Shown here one piece after another: positions 1 to 8,160 of a stretch of 64,000 nucleotides of DNA (the first letter of the stretch is position 1; the number at the start of each line of letters is the position of its first letter). The notes under the pieces were generated by a model that searched no databases, had not been told where the DNA came from, and saw only the letters and a program-made list of their open reading frames with translations. Origin of the DNA: Erwinia sorbitola (GTDB taxonomy: Bacteria; Pseudomonadota; Gammaproteobacteria; Enterobacterales; Enterobacteriaceae); the NCBI RefSeq assembly GCF_009738185.1, contig NZ_CP046509.1:1367501-1431500 (forward strand). Reading direction: 5' to 3'. The position numbers and the translations under genes were made by a program.

Positions 1-607
1 GCGCAGCCCACAGTTTAACCGGCTGTTCCCCGGTGGCCGCTGCCAGGCGTGAAATCTGCTGATTTAGCGTCTGATGTTCGGCCGGAAGCAGTGAGCGGTC
101 GGTAACGCGGTTCTGCTGTGGCTGCGGAATAGCCATCTGGCCATTTTGTAACATCGTCAACACCTGGCGCAGCTGATCCGGGTTGAGCGAACTGAGCACG
201 GTATGGCCGAATTGCTGACGGATAAAATCGCTGACAGCCTGGCGGTTATTGCCGGTCGGCAACAAATCAGTCAGCTGTTGCAGCAGCTGGCGCGTGGCGT
301 GGGTATTCTGTACCTGCGACAGACGAGTATTGAGGAACTGCTCCGCAGGCGGAAAATGACGCGCCTGAAGCCCCGCATCATTTTTCACTCCAACCTCGTG
401 GCGCAGTCCGGCCCACAGCTCTGCAGATTTCAGCGAACTAAGCGACATAATCTTAACGATCAGGCGTTCCAGCGTGGTGCGCTGTGCGGGTGTGAGAGGC
501 TGTTCGCCGGTTCCCGCACTGGTGCCCGGGCGGGCAGCGCCGGGCCTGGCATCAATAGCCGGGCGATCGCCGGGTAACGGCGCACCGGGGCCGCTTATAG
601 GTTGCAT
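1..607 (-). CDS. flk: Flk, flagellar regulator (3' end outside window)
   Basis: Flk (RflH) is a membrane-anchored protein that couples flagellar hook/ring assembly to late export. The visible N-terminal 202 residues begin MQPISGPGAPLPGD and contain recognisable Flk stretches: LTPAQRTTLERL, ELWAGLRHEVG, NNRQAVSDFIRQQFG and AIPQPQQNRVTDRSLLPAEH. The start at 607 follows a good ribosome site (AAGGAC about 8 nt upstream). The C-terminal half with the single membrane anchor lies beyond position 1. In E. coli flk is next to pdxB; here about 7.5 kb of fimbrial and exporter genes lie between them. The identification is from remembered family similarity. Confidence 0.9.
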   Translation of the reverse strand, partial: MQPISGPGAPLPGDRPAIDARPGAARPGTSAGTGEQPLTPAQRTTLERLIVKIMSLSSLKSAELWAGLRHEVGVKNDAGLQARHFPPAEQFLNTRLSQVQNTHATRQLLQQLTDLLPTGNNRQAVSDFIRQQFGHTVLSSLNPDQLRQVLTMLQNGQMAIPQPQQNRVTDRSLLPAEHQTLNQQISRLAAATGEQPVKLWAA

Positions 608-749
608 GGCGAAGTCCTTCAGTCAGAGTCAACGTCCGGGGGGCGCCGGAGCAAAATGGTTATCCGCTATGATAACAACCCCGCCCGGTGATAGGTAGAG
701 GAAGGGGGGACAATTGCGGCGCTTTACTGCTTTTTTTAATCTTGCCTGC

Positions 750-1784
750 TTACATGTAGTGCAGAGTCCATGTAACGATGCCGTTGGCCTTTCCGGCAGT
801 GATGCGTTTTTCAGTCTGATAATAGCGTGCCCGCAGTGAGACAGTCACCACGCCGCTGGTGAGCGGATAGCTGGCGATTTGCCAGCGTTTACCTATTTCA
901 ACCGGGAGAGTGCTGGTGGCGTGTAATATTTGCAGCGCTATGCCGCTGGCGGTGTTTGTCTCTTTACTGAGAGCGATCAAACCGGGAGTTGTTGCATCAG
1001 CAGGGCGGGTACCAGCGAGTTGCATCATCACGTTGAAATCACCGGAGACGTCGGTATCGCAGAGAAAATTCAGTGCGAAGGCCTGACCCTTATTAACTGA
1101 GCCGATACCGGATCCCAGCCCGCCTCCGCTGCGGATCCTCACCGGACCCAGCGCAACACTAAATGAGGATGGCCCCTGAATCCGGCAGCTGTGAGCAATA
1201 AATGTCAGGCCGGAAGTGGCATCCAGCATTACAAATTTCGCACTTTTTACCCCGCTCTCCGCGCCAATACGGAAAAGCTCAATGCGCGGTTTGATTGGAG
1301 TGACTTGCTCCGGGCGACTCGGTGTTTTTGCGGTTTTGACAATCTCAACGGCGACATCGAGCGAAAAACGCTGCCAGGTGCGCGGCGGCATTTGCCGAGC
1401 GGCATTGTGATTATTGATGGTTATCCCGGTATTGACGACGCTGTACTCACTCCCGCGATCGCCGTTGATCGTGGTGTAGAGCGTTAAACCATTACCCAGT
1501 GTTTGCGTACTGGTCTGGCGAACAAAAAAAGCCACTTCATCCTCCTGCTGAAGAGGATCGCTGATACTGCACAAGACGTTGATGGTGAAGGTCTGGTTAA
1601 ATACTGTACGGCCAATGGGCAGGGAAGCGGAGAGCTTGATACCGTTGCTGCCATTAAAGGTTACCAGGGGAAATGGGTCGCGAATGTCCGGAATACACTT
1701 CAGCGAACTTGCTGCGGTATTCAGGCTTAAGCATGACAGTGCCAATACGACAACACCTGACAGAAGTACTTTACGATTTTTCAT
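750..1784 (-). CDS. Fimbrial tip adhesin / minor pilin (two-domain)
   Basis: Predicted secreted protein of 344 residues, last gene of the fimbrial operon. An N-terminal signal peptide (about residues 1-25, KNRKVLLSGVVVLALSCLSL) is followed by a long N-terminal domain. The second half looks like a pilin domain: a Cys in AHSCRIQGPSSFSVALGPV and an end rich in alternating hydrophobics (GVVTVSLRARYYQ, GIVTWTLHYM). This layout (receptor-binding domain plus pilin domain) and the position after the usher gene are typical of chaperone-usher tip adhesins. The receptor cannot be told from sequence. The gene starts 15 nt after the usher stop, so it is co-transcribed. Confidence 0.8.
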   Translation of the reverse strand: MKNRKVLLSGVVVLALSCLSLNTAASSLKCIPDIRDPFPLVTFNGSNGIKLSASLPIGRTVFNQTFTINVLCSISDPLQQEDEVAFFVRQTSTQTLGNGLTLYTTINGDRGSEYSVVNTGITINNHNAARQMPPRTWQRFSLDVAVEIVKTAKTPSRPEQVTPIKPRIELFRIGAESGVKSAKFVMLDATSGLTFIAHSCRIQGPSSFSVALGPVRIRSGGGLGSGIGSVNKGQAFALNFLCDTDVSGDFNVMMQLAGTRPADATTPGLIALSKETNTASGIALQILHATSTLPVEIGKRWQIASYPLTSGVVTVSLRARYYQTEKRITAGKANGIVTWTLHYM

Positions 1785-1799
1785 TTCAACGACTCATTG

Positions 1800-4352
1800 T
1801 TAGAGAGTGGATGTCGGCAGGCAGGGCTGTTCAAAACGTTCAAAGCCGTTTTGCGCATCCACCAGAGGGCTGAGATGTACTTTCAGCATGCATATCTCCT
1901 CATCACCTGATGTCACTCGCAGACGCGAATCTCCCGCTGGCAGACGGACATAAATGATATCGCCCTGAGCAACCAACCCGAGATTTGTTCCCTCTTCATC
2001 CAGAACGCTGGCACCGAAAGGCAGACTTTGGCCGTCAGGCAGGGTGGTGTGAATCAGCACCGGGCGTCCGCGCGAGGTGGAAAAGTTGACCTTAACCAGT
2101 GCCCCGCTATGTGGCACAATTTGCTGTTGGGTACTTTTCAATTCAACATCCAGCGGCAACTCCTGCGGATCGAGCCTGATATCATTTAGCCGGTAAGGCA
2201 TAAGATAAGGTACTAACGCGCGTCCTTGATGGTTAAGCGTTAATCCTGAATGACCTTCAACATGGGCACCGGTGGCATAAGGTGCATCAACCAGTGCCAT
2301 GGTTTCGCTGTGCCATGGCCCGGCGGTTATCCCGTCATGCAGGATGGCGACGGAGCCTTGCAAACCCGTAGACCAGGAATGACTTTGCCGACCTTTTTCC
2401 ACCGTTCCCTGTATTGAGGTGTAAGGGGTATACAAGCTGGCCGCCGCGTTAGCGGTTGTTCTTTGCTTCTTGTCATGCCGCATTCCTACTGAGTAATCAA
2501 ACTGTTGGTGAGCACCTAGCGAGCTGTTGAGATTAGCCTGGCTTGAGAGCCCGTCAGCATCGTGGCTGAAGTTCATATTAAGATGTGTTTGCGGTGAACC
2601 GCCGCCCAGGGGAACAGAAAGCCCCAGCGTGTATTGTGTCTCTGCGCCGTCGCGTGCATTAACCCGGTTCACCGAGAATGACCAGCTCACTGAGCGAAAA
2701 CTGTTGCTGTAACCCATCTGTAGTTGATTATTACTACCGCCTTTACCCCAGTAACTCTGCCGTATAGCCGTGAGATAGAGCTGACCCCAGTTATCTTTAA
2801 ATCCCTGTGACAGGCTGGCGGAGATCCGGCTGCGAGGTGAATAAAAGAGATATTCTGCTTCGTCCGCCTTGCGACGTGTGTCGTGGTCGATGACCTGCAT
2901 AGCATTTTTCAGATCGAGATAACCTGAAGATGAAAAGCGCATAGCAGCGAATGTAACCGTGCTGTTGCTGCTGTTGAACCTTTTGCTGTAGGTGGCGCGG
3001 TAGCTCTGCCCGGTAAGATCTCGCGAGGGAGTGAATGTCTGTGCCTGCGTCACATCCAGCGCCAGCGCACCCCAGGTGCTGCCCATTGCCCCACCCAACA
3101 TAAATGCATGGTAGTCAGGCGTGCTTAATATGCCGCCATAGCCGGTAATCAGGTTGTTGATGCCTCGCTGCACGGTCACCTGTGCCACTTTTTCGCGCTG
3201 CGACACATTCATATTGCGCAAAGTACCGGCGCTGAAACTGTAACGTGTGATCCCCGGTCGGATTAATTGCGGAACGGCGGCATACGGCACCATAAATTGA
3301 TTGATCCGCCCGTCTGACTCATGAACGGTCACAACGAGATCGCCACCGTAACCCGTCGGATAGAGGTCATCAATGTTGAACGGCCCTGGGGAAACGGTCG
3401 TTTCATACAGCAGCGTATTATTCTGACGTATGCTGACGCGCGCATTCGTTTCGGCCACGCCGCGGATCATGGGGGCATAGCCGCGCCTGGAGTCAGGCAG
3501 CATATTATCGTCGCTGTATAACGTTACGCCACGCAGAGAAAAGCTATCAAACAGATTACCGCTGGTGTCGGTATCGCCCACGATAATGCGCGATTTCAGC
3601 GGGCTGATACCGTATTCGACGTAATTACGTAAACTGCTGTAGTGAGCACCGCTCTCTTCATCCCAGCTTAATGACCCACGATGGCGGAACATCAATCCCA
3701 GAATATTAAGACTAATATTGTCACCGTTGTAGAACGAACGATAGACGCTACCTCCCTGTTTTGACTGATAATAGTTGTTGTCATATCCCAGGATAAGGGC
3801 GTTCACACCTTTGTCCCACAGTAATGGGGAAACTTCATTCTGTGCCTGACGTTCCAAAAGTGCCTGAGGGACAGAAATGACCATATGCAGGGTTGATGTA
3901 TTGATATGGGCGCTGGCGTCAGGGATCCAGTGTTCCAGGCCGTAGCATTGGTCGGCATCGTCCAGCTGCTGCCATTTATTACTATCGATCTCTTCTGCTC
4001 TGAGCGGAATCAGATTCATTAACGGGCGGGTGGTACATATCACTGACTTGCCTTCTATTTTTCTGACCAGCAGCCGCATATGGCCGATGTTTTTTTCGTT
4101 AAGCAATATCCCTACGTCGTAATAACCCGGCGGAATAGAGTGGCGATGGCTAAACTGGGTGACATCGATCTGCTCACCCATTCCTGCTGGTAAAAAATTG
4201 GCATCAAAGGTGGCGAACCCGTCGCTGGTGTTGGCGTATGCCCCCAGTTGGATGCCTGATCCCAGCAGCCCGACCAGAAATAGTCTGTGCACCGAGTTAA
4301 GAGATAAATCAATGCTCCGTACAGGAGTGGAAGTAAACAATGTCCTGAGCAT
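1800..4352 (-). CDS. Outer-membrane fimbrial usher (FimD/PapC family)
   Basis: An 850-residue usher: a 24-stranded outer-membrane pore that accepts chaperone-subunit complexes and exports the growing fimbria. A signal segment ends near GIQLGAYA. The N-terminal periplasmic domain (FATFDANFLPAGMGEQIDV) binds chaperone. The barrel and plug region has typical usher motifs (SLRGVTLYSDDNMLP, RGYAPMIRGVAETNA, GPFNIDDLYPTGYGGDLVV, and DGRINQFMVPYA). Two C-terminal domains end in a Cys pair (EEICMLKV and FEQPC). The length is normal for the family. It lies between the chaperone gene (41-nt gap) and the adhesin gene. No frameshift was seen, so the usher appears functional. Confidence 0.95.
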   Translation of the reverse strand: MLRTLFTSTPVRSIDLSLNSVHRLFLVGLLGSGIQLGAYANTSDGFATFDANFLPAGMGEQIDVTQFSHRHSIPPGYYDVGILLNEKNIGHMRLLVRKIEGKSVICTTRPLMNLIPLRAEEIDSNKWQQLDDADQCYGLEHWIPDASAHINTSTLHMVISVPQALLERQAQNEVSPLLWDKGVNALILGYDNNYYQSKQGGSVYRSFYNGDNISLNILGLMFRHRGSLSWDEESGAHYSSLRNYVEYGISPLKSRIIVGDTDTSGNLFDSFSLRGVTLYSDDNMLPDSRRGYAPMIRGVAETNARVSIRQNNTLLYETTVSPGPFNIDDLYPTGYGGDLVVTVHESDGRINQFMVPYAAVPQLIRPGITRYSFSAGTLRNMNVSQREKVAQVTVQRGINNLITGYGGILSTPDYHAFMLGGAMGSTWGALALDVTQAQTFTPSRDLTGQSYRATYSKRFNSSNSTVTFAAMRFSSSGYLDLKNAMQVIDHDTRRKADEAEYLFYSPRSRISASLSQGFKDNWGQLYLTAIRQSYWGKGGSNNQLQMGYSNSFRSVSWSFSVNRVNARDGAETQYTLGLSVPLGGGSPQTHLNMNFSHDADGLSSQANLNSSLGAHQQFDYSVGMRHDKKQRTTANAAASLYTPYTSIQGTVEKGRQSHSWSTGLQGSVAILHDGITAGPWHSETMALVDAPYATGAHVEGHSGLTLNHQGRALVPYLMPYRLNDIRLDPQELPLDVELKSTQQQIVPHSGALVKVNFSTSRGRPVLIHTTLPDGQSLPFGASVLDEEGTNLGLVAQGDIIYVRLPAGDSRLRVTSGDEEICMLKVHLSPLVDAQNGFERFEQPCLPTSTL

Positions 4353-4393
4353 TTAGCTCTCCATGTGACAAGGCATCGCTCATGAGGCGTGTC

Positions 4394-5164
4394 TTATCTG
4401 GTTTTTTGTGTTGTTTTTATCGTGATGACACTTCCATGGTCATTGATCGCTTCGTAGCGTATTTCATCATTTTTAATGTTGTCAGGAAGAGCCGTAAATC
4501 TGAATTCGGCAGCGCTTCCTGGCGCGATCATCTCGCCCTTGAGACTTTTTATTTCTTTTTTATTTCTCTCAATTTTTACATTGGAGATATTTACAAAATA
4601 GGGTGACGGATTATTCACCACCAGCACCGTTTTTGGTGCAGAAGGGGAATACTTCCATTGCAAATCATAGAATGCTTTCTTTGCTCCTTCTGCGCTGAGA
4701 GCAGGCGGACGAAAGAAGACTTTTAATCTGCTACGGATTGCCATCTGTAACATATTGGCATCAGGGGTATCCGTATTTTTTGGCGGAATGTCCAGAATAT
4801 TTAGCCAAAAAATAGACTCTTTATCCTGGGGTAATGATGCACCGCCGGTCCAGGTAAGTCTTAGCGTCTGTCCACTATTAGGTTCAACTCGTATAATTGG
4901 TGGAGTGAGAACAAATGGGACGGAAGTATTATTAAATGAGGACTTATCATCACCATCATCAATCCAGGATTGTATAAGTGAAGGTCTCTCCGCATCATTA
5001 GTTAGCTGAATATTTACTTCACGCTGATCTTGCGGATAGATCACGCGCGTTGCATGAATGATAACGTTAGCATTGGCCTGATGAACGATAACTGCAAAAG
5101 GTAACAAAATACAAGCAGGCAGGAGTTTATAAGCTCTCTGGTGCAGATTTCTTACAACGGACAT
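4394..5164 (-). CDS. Periplasmic fimbrial chaperone (PapD family)
   Basis: A PapD-like chaperone of 256 residues that folds pilin subunits by donor-strand complementation. After a signal peptide ending LPFAVIVHQANA, the first Ig domain holds ATRVIYPQDQREVNIQLTN, then IQSWIDD, PFVLTPPIIRVEPNSGQTLRL and FWLNILDIPP. All are classic chaperone motifs, including the conserved Arg (ATRVIYP) and Lys (RLKVFFRP) that grip the subunit carboxylate. The reading frame is open to 5218, but that ATG lies inside a strong intercistronic hairpin, so I chose the internal ATG at 5164. It follows the major subunit gene and precedes the usher. Confidence 0.92.
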   Translation of the reverse strand: MSVVRNLHQRAYKLLPACILLPFAVIVHQANANVIIHATRVIYPQDQREVNIQLTNDAERPSLIQSWIDDGDDKSSFNNTSVPFVLTPPIIRVEPNSGQTLRLTWTGGASLPQDKESIFWLNILDIPPKNTDTPDANMLQMAIRSRLKVFFRPPALSAEGAKKAFYDLQWKYSPSAPKTVLVVNNPSPYFVNISNVKIERNKKEIKSLKGEMIAPGSAAEFRFTALPDNIKNDEIRYEAINDHGSVITIKTTQKTR

Positions 5165-5194
5165 GGTAGCGACTCGTGTTAGCGATAAGAATAA

Positions 5195-5220
5195 AAGTGC
5201 AAGAGTAAACTCTTGCACTT
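5195..5220 (-). terminator. Intercistronic hairpin after the major fimbrial subunit gene
   Basis: A perfect 12-bp inverted repeat (AAGTGCAAGAGT and ACTCTTGCACTT) with a 2-nt spacer begins 10 nt after the subunit stop codon. On the transcribed strand it is followed by TTATTCTTATC, a T-rich tract. It looks like a partial Rho-independent terminator or mRNA-stabilising stem that would give more subunit than chaperone and usher. Confidence 0.75.
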
Positions 5221-5229
5221 GGCACTAAT

Positions 5230-5760
5230 TTAGAAATAACTTAACGAGTAGTTAACGAGGGTGTTCACATCACCACCGGTTACCTGGTCAGTAGCGAAGT
5301 AACGAGCGTAGTAATGCAGGGAAGCCTTACCATCTACGATATTGAACGATGGGCCTGAACTCTGTGGATTATTCAGGTTGATCGCACTACGAGTTGAGTC
5401 AAGCAGCTGAACCTGAACGTTCCCAGCGGTACCGGTGTTTGCCAGGTTACCTGTAGTCGGGTCGGTGTGTGCACTATCAAACACTGCACGTACGTTTTCC
5501 GTTGGGTTCTGACAATCTGTCAGACTCATCGTAATAGGCTTCTCAGCACCTACTGCACCGTTTGTGGTCAGTGATGTGGCAGAAACAGGATCAAATGTTA
5601 CTGCCGTGTTGGCAGAAGCGCTGCCGTTAACACTAATAGCACATGTGGTATTGGTAATTTCACCGGTGAAAGTGATTGTTCCGTCTGCGGCTGCAATAGC
5701 TGAAGCAGGGATGGCAATAACAGCGGCCAGTGAAGTTGCCAGTAATAATTTTTTCATCAT
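5230..5760 (-). CDS. Major fimbrial subunit (FimA-type pilin)
   Basis: A 176-residue pilin, first gene of the fimbrial operon. A signal peptide (KKLLLATSLAAVIAIPASAIA) precedes a mature domain starting ADGTITFTGEITNTTC. The two cysteines (TNTTCAIS and LTDCQNP) form the usual pilin disulphide. The C-terminus (VNTLVNYSLSYF) has the alternating hydrophobic beta-zipper motif and penultimate Tyr that the chaperone binds. Two ATG codons (5760, 5757) follow the ribosome site AAGGA; the second has slightly better spacing. Subunit type is inferred from order and features, and its exact fimbrial clade is not determined. Confidence 0.9.
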   Translation of the reverse strand: MMKKLLLATSLAAVIAIPASAIAAADGTITFTGEITNTTCAISVNGSASANTAVTFDPVSATSLTTNGAVGAEKPITMSLTDCQNPTENVRAVFDSAHTDPTTGNLANTGTAGNVQVQLLDSTRSAINLNNPQSSGPSFNIVDGKASLHYYARYFATDQVTGGDVNTLVNYSLSYF

Positions 5761-6269
5761 AATATCCTTTTGATTAACATTAACTATTCCTAAATCACAG
5801 AAGCTCCTGTAGAAGGAACTCTGTTACATCCCACTCCTCTTGCAGTGAGTGGGATATTTAGTTACCTGGCTGGTAACTAAATTTGGTGCTGGTGTTAAGT
5901 AAAAGTGGCAAATGCCAGTAAGTATTAAATGATCTGTTAATAACGTTGTTATCTTAATTATAAAGATGACAAGAGGGAGTATTTTCCTTTTGTTACCATA
6001 AACAGACTGTGTTTTTAATTATGAAAAAACATTTCATTTCCATTAAGGCGTTTTTGTTAAGGAGAAGAGTAGTCTCTATGGAGATTTTTGGAATAGTAAT
6101 TAATCCAAAGTAGATCTTATTTGCTTTTATGTTTTATTGGAAAGTATTTCAATATAAATTGAGATGATGCAGGCTTATTTCTATTTAAAAGTTAGAATGA
6201 TCTGAGCGGCTATTTTTAATAACCGCAAAAGTGGCAGGGCAGATTAATGTAGAACTATTTAGCGAGGTA
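5761..6269. promoter_or_regulatory. AT-rich leader and promoter region of the fimbrial operon
   Basis: About 510 bases without a convincing gene, clearly more AT-rich than the neighbours, between the fimbrial operon start and the 3' end of the exporter gene. It should hold the fimbrial promoter, which reads leftward. The part nearest the subunit gene carries two strong hairpins (listed separately). I did not find inverted repeats bracketing an invertible promoter, and there is no recombinase gene nearby. The AT richness suggests H-NS-type silencing (inference). Confidence 0.5.
5828..5881 (-). promoter_or_regulatory. Two adjacent hairpins in the fimbrial leader
   Basis: Stem one pairs ATCCCACTC (5828-5836) with GAGTGGGAT (5847-5855), a perfect 9-bp repeat. 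Stem two pairs TTTAGTTACC (5857-5866) with GGTAACTAAA (5872-5881), a perfect 10-bp repeat with a 5-nt loop. They are one base apart, about 70-120 nt upstream of the subunit start. They may be leader RNA structures or paired protein-binding sites; the function is unknown. Confidence 0.6.
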
Positions 6270-7145
6270 CTACTTTTTAATCAATGGATTACGTAGCTTC
6301 TGAGCGATAATAACCCCAGCAAGTGCGATCCCTCCGCCGATAAAATGGTAGCTATGTAATGACTCGTGCAGGAAGGTAACTGCGATAACTGCGGTAAATA
6401 TGGGAACCAGATTCATAAAAATGCTGGCGGTGCTGGCCCCCAGACGCATTACCCCCTGAATCCACAGGAAGGGGGCAATGACCGAAGCAGGAACGGCGGC
6501 AAACAGCACCAGAGGGATATTTTGTGCATTGAGTGATATATCTGGAGCCATCAGGAAATTTGGTGTGAGTAACAGCACGCCGAATGCCACCTGTACCCAC
6601 AAACTTTGCCAGTTTGGCAGCGGAATCGCCCACCGTTTGGTCAATACGCCATACAGAGCATAGGAAGCGGAGGCGGCAAACATCATCACCTCACCCTTGC
6701 CTAACCCGTGTGATAACAGCTGTGCCGGTTCTCCTTCACTGACCAGCCAGACCAGACCGCAAAATGAGAGAATACTGCCCAACAGGATGCCCTGTGTCGG
6801 GGCCAGACGCATCACTACTACGCTTAATAACACCGTGAGTAATGGGATTAGCGCATTCAGAATACCCATAAATAGCGCGCTGACGCTGTGCGCAGCGTAA
6901 TAAGCCAGACTCTGATACAGCACCATGCCCAGCAGTCCGAGCACCAGTAGTTTCCACCACGACTGTTTAATTTGCTGGCGGTGGCGCAAGACCCCGGGCA
7001 GGGCAAAAGGGGTTAACACCGCGAGAGCTATCACCCAGCGATAGAAGGAGATCGCCGCTGGATCGATCGCCGTTGCCGACATTTTGCTGACAACCGCATT
7101 GACCGACCAGATCAGCACGGCCAGCAGGGGAAACAAAAAACTCAT
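6270..7145 (-). CDS. EamA/DMT-family inner-membrane exporter
   Basis: A 291-residue drug/metabolite transporter with about ten membrane helices arranged as two EamA repeats. The first repeat begins SFLFPLLAVLIWSVNAVVSK and holds AISFYRWVIALAVL; the second includes GEVMMFAASASYALYGVL, APFLWIQGVMRLGAS and IFMNLVPIFTAVIAV. Such proteins export amino acids, metabolites or drugs; the substrate cannot be read here. The frame is open to 7256, but that would overlap the divergent regulator, and the ATG at 7145 starts right before the first helix, so I chose it. It is probably controlled by the divergent AraC-type gene. Confidence 0.85.
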   Translation of the reverse strand: MSFLFPLLAVLIWSVNAVVSKMSATAIDPAAISFYRWVIALAVLTPFALPGVLRHRQQIKQSWWKLLVLGLLGMVLYQSLAYYAAHSVSALFMGILNALIPLLTVLLSVVVMRLAPTQGILLGSILSFCGLVWLVSEGEPAQLLSHGLGKGEVMMFAASASYALYGVLTKRWAIPLPNWQSLWVQVAFGVLLLTPNFLMAPDISLNAQNIPLVLFAAVPASVIAPFLWIQGVMRLGASTASIFMNLVPIFTAVIAVTFLHESLHSYHFIGGGIALAGVIIAQKLRNPLIKK

Positions 7146-7244
7146 CAGTTTTCTCTTAAGGAGGGAGTGAGAAGTGCAGTGTAGACTTGTCGTGTTTAAT
7201 ACAGATAACGATAATAAGACAAAAGCATTCCTGAACCGGACAAG
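7146..7244. promoter_or_regulatory. Divergent promoter region, exporter / AraC regulator
   Basis: A 99-nt AT-rich gap between two divergently transcribed genes must hold both promoters. It includes runs such as AATACAGATAACGATAATAAGAC. This arrangement usually means the regulator controls the exporter; no operator could be assigned with confidence. Confidence 0.5.
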
Positions 7245-8033
7245 ATGATACAGCAACTGACCTATGTCGCCCCTGTTGATGCCGACAGGCTAAGGCTCTT
7301 TTTTCGCTATGAGCAGGCTAATGCATGTACGGAATATCTGCCGCATTACCATCGCTGGGGGCAGGTGATCTTTGTCACATGCAATGTGCTTGAAATGCAG
7401 GTTGAAGGTGAGCGTTTGCTGACGCCTCCAGGCCTGCCCATCTGGATTCCGCCCGGCCAGCAGCACGCCAGCTATAACCGCAAGCAGGCGCATTTTCGCA
7501 CCTTGAATATTGCTGCTGATGCCTGCAAGGGGCTGCCGAATCGCGCCTGCCTGCTGCGCGTCAGCCCGGTAGTGCATGCGATTATCAACGATTGTGCGGC
7601 ACGTCAGCTGCTGGTGCCGCAGACTGCTGAGGATTTACGTCTGTGCGATGTACTGCTCGATCAGCTACAGATGGCAGAGAGCCAGCAAAGTTACCTGCCT
7701 TCCACCGCTGATAAGATCCTCGGCCCGGTTTTGCAGGCGCTGGAACAGAACCCGGCGGATAACACCACGCTCGCAGAGTGGGCCAGACGGGTCTATTCCA
7801 CCGAGCGCACGCTTTCCCGGCGCTGTCAGTCACTGCTTGGCATGTCCTTTAGCGAGTGGCGACAGCGCCTGCGCTTTCTGCATGCGATCTCCTGCCTGGA
7901 ACAGGGAAAAAGCGTACAGGAGGTGGCGCTCGATCTTGGTTACAGCTCGGCTTCGGCGCTCATTGTAATGTTCCAGCAGCACGCGGGCACGACACCTGAG
8001 CGCTATCGCATTCAGCGTTCTTTGGCGCTGTAA
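7245..8033 (+). CDS. AraC-family transcriptional regulator
   Basis: A 262-residue regulator. The N-terminal half is a cupin-like effector domain (LPHYHRWGQVIFV, TPPGLPIWIPPGQQHASYN). The C-terminal about 100 residues form the two helix-turn-helix units of AraC proteins (TLAEWARRVYSTERTLSRRCQ and VQEVALDLGYSSASALIVMF, ending TTPERYR). It resembles the NimR/YeaM-type regulators that sit next to exporters (family inference). Divergent from the EamA exporter with a 99-nt shared promoter region, so it most likely senses the exported compound and activates the exporter. Confidence 0.88.
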   Translation: MIQQLTYVAPVDADRLRLFFRYEQANACTEYLPHYHRWGQVIFVTCNVLEMQVEGERLLTPPGLPIWIPPGQQHASYNRKQAHFRTLNIAADACKGLPNRACLLRVSPVVHAIINDCAARQLLVPQTAEDLRLCDVLLDQLQMAESQQSYLPSTADKILGPVLQALEQNPADNTTLAEWARRVYSTERTLSRRCQSLLGMSFSEWRQRLRFLHAISCLEQGKSVQEVALDLGYSSASALIVMFQQHAGTTPERYRIQRSLAL

Positions 8034-8160
8034 ACATGAATCTGTGCGGTTGATTGTTACGATCGTCTCTTTTTATGCAACCAGACGCATCTGCGGGTTA
8101 TTCGCTTTACCGCTTTATGGCAGAATAACGCCCCTCACTGACTCCAGCTGGAAACCGATT

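Noticed and set aside
5761..6269. Invertible fim switch
   Set aside because: No pair of inverted repeats bracketing a promoter was seen, and no fimB/fimE-like recombinase gene is nearby; the dyads are adjacent hairpins instead.
7146..7256. N-terminal extension of the EamA exporter
   Set aside because: It would overlap the divergent regulator gene and adds residues before the first membrane helix that lack family support.
8044..8160. N-terminal extension of pdxB
   Set aside because: The GTG at 8161 gives the conserved protein start; the extension is not conserved.
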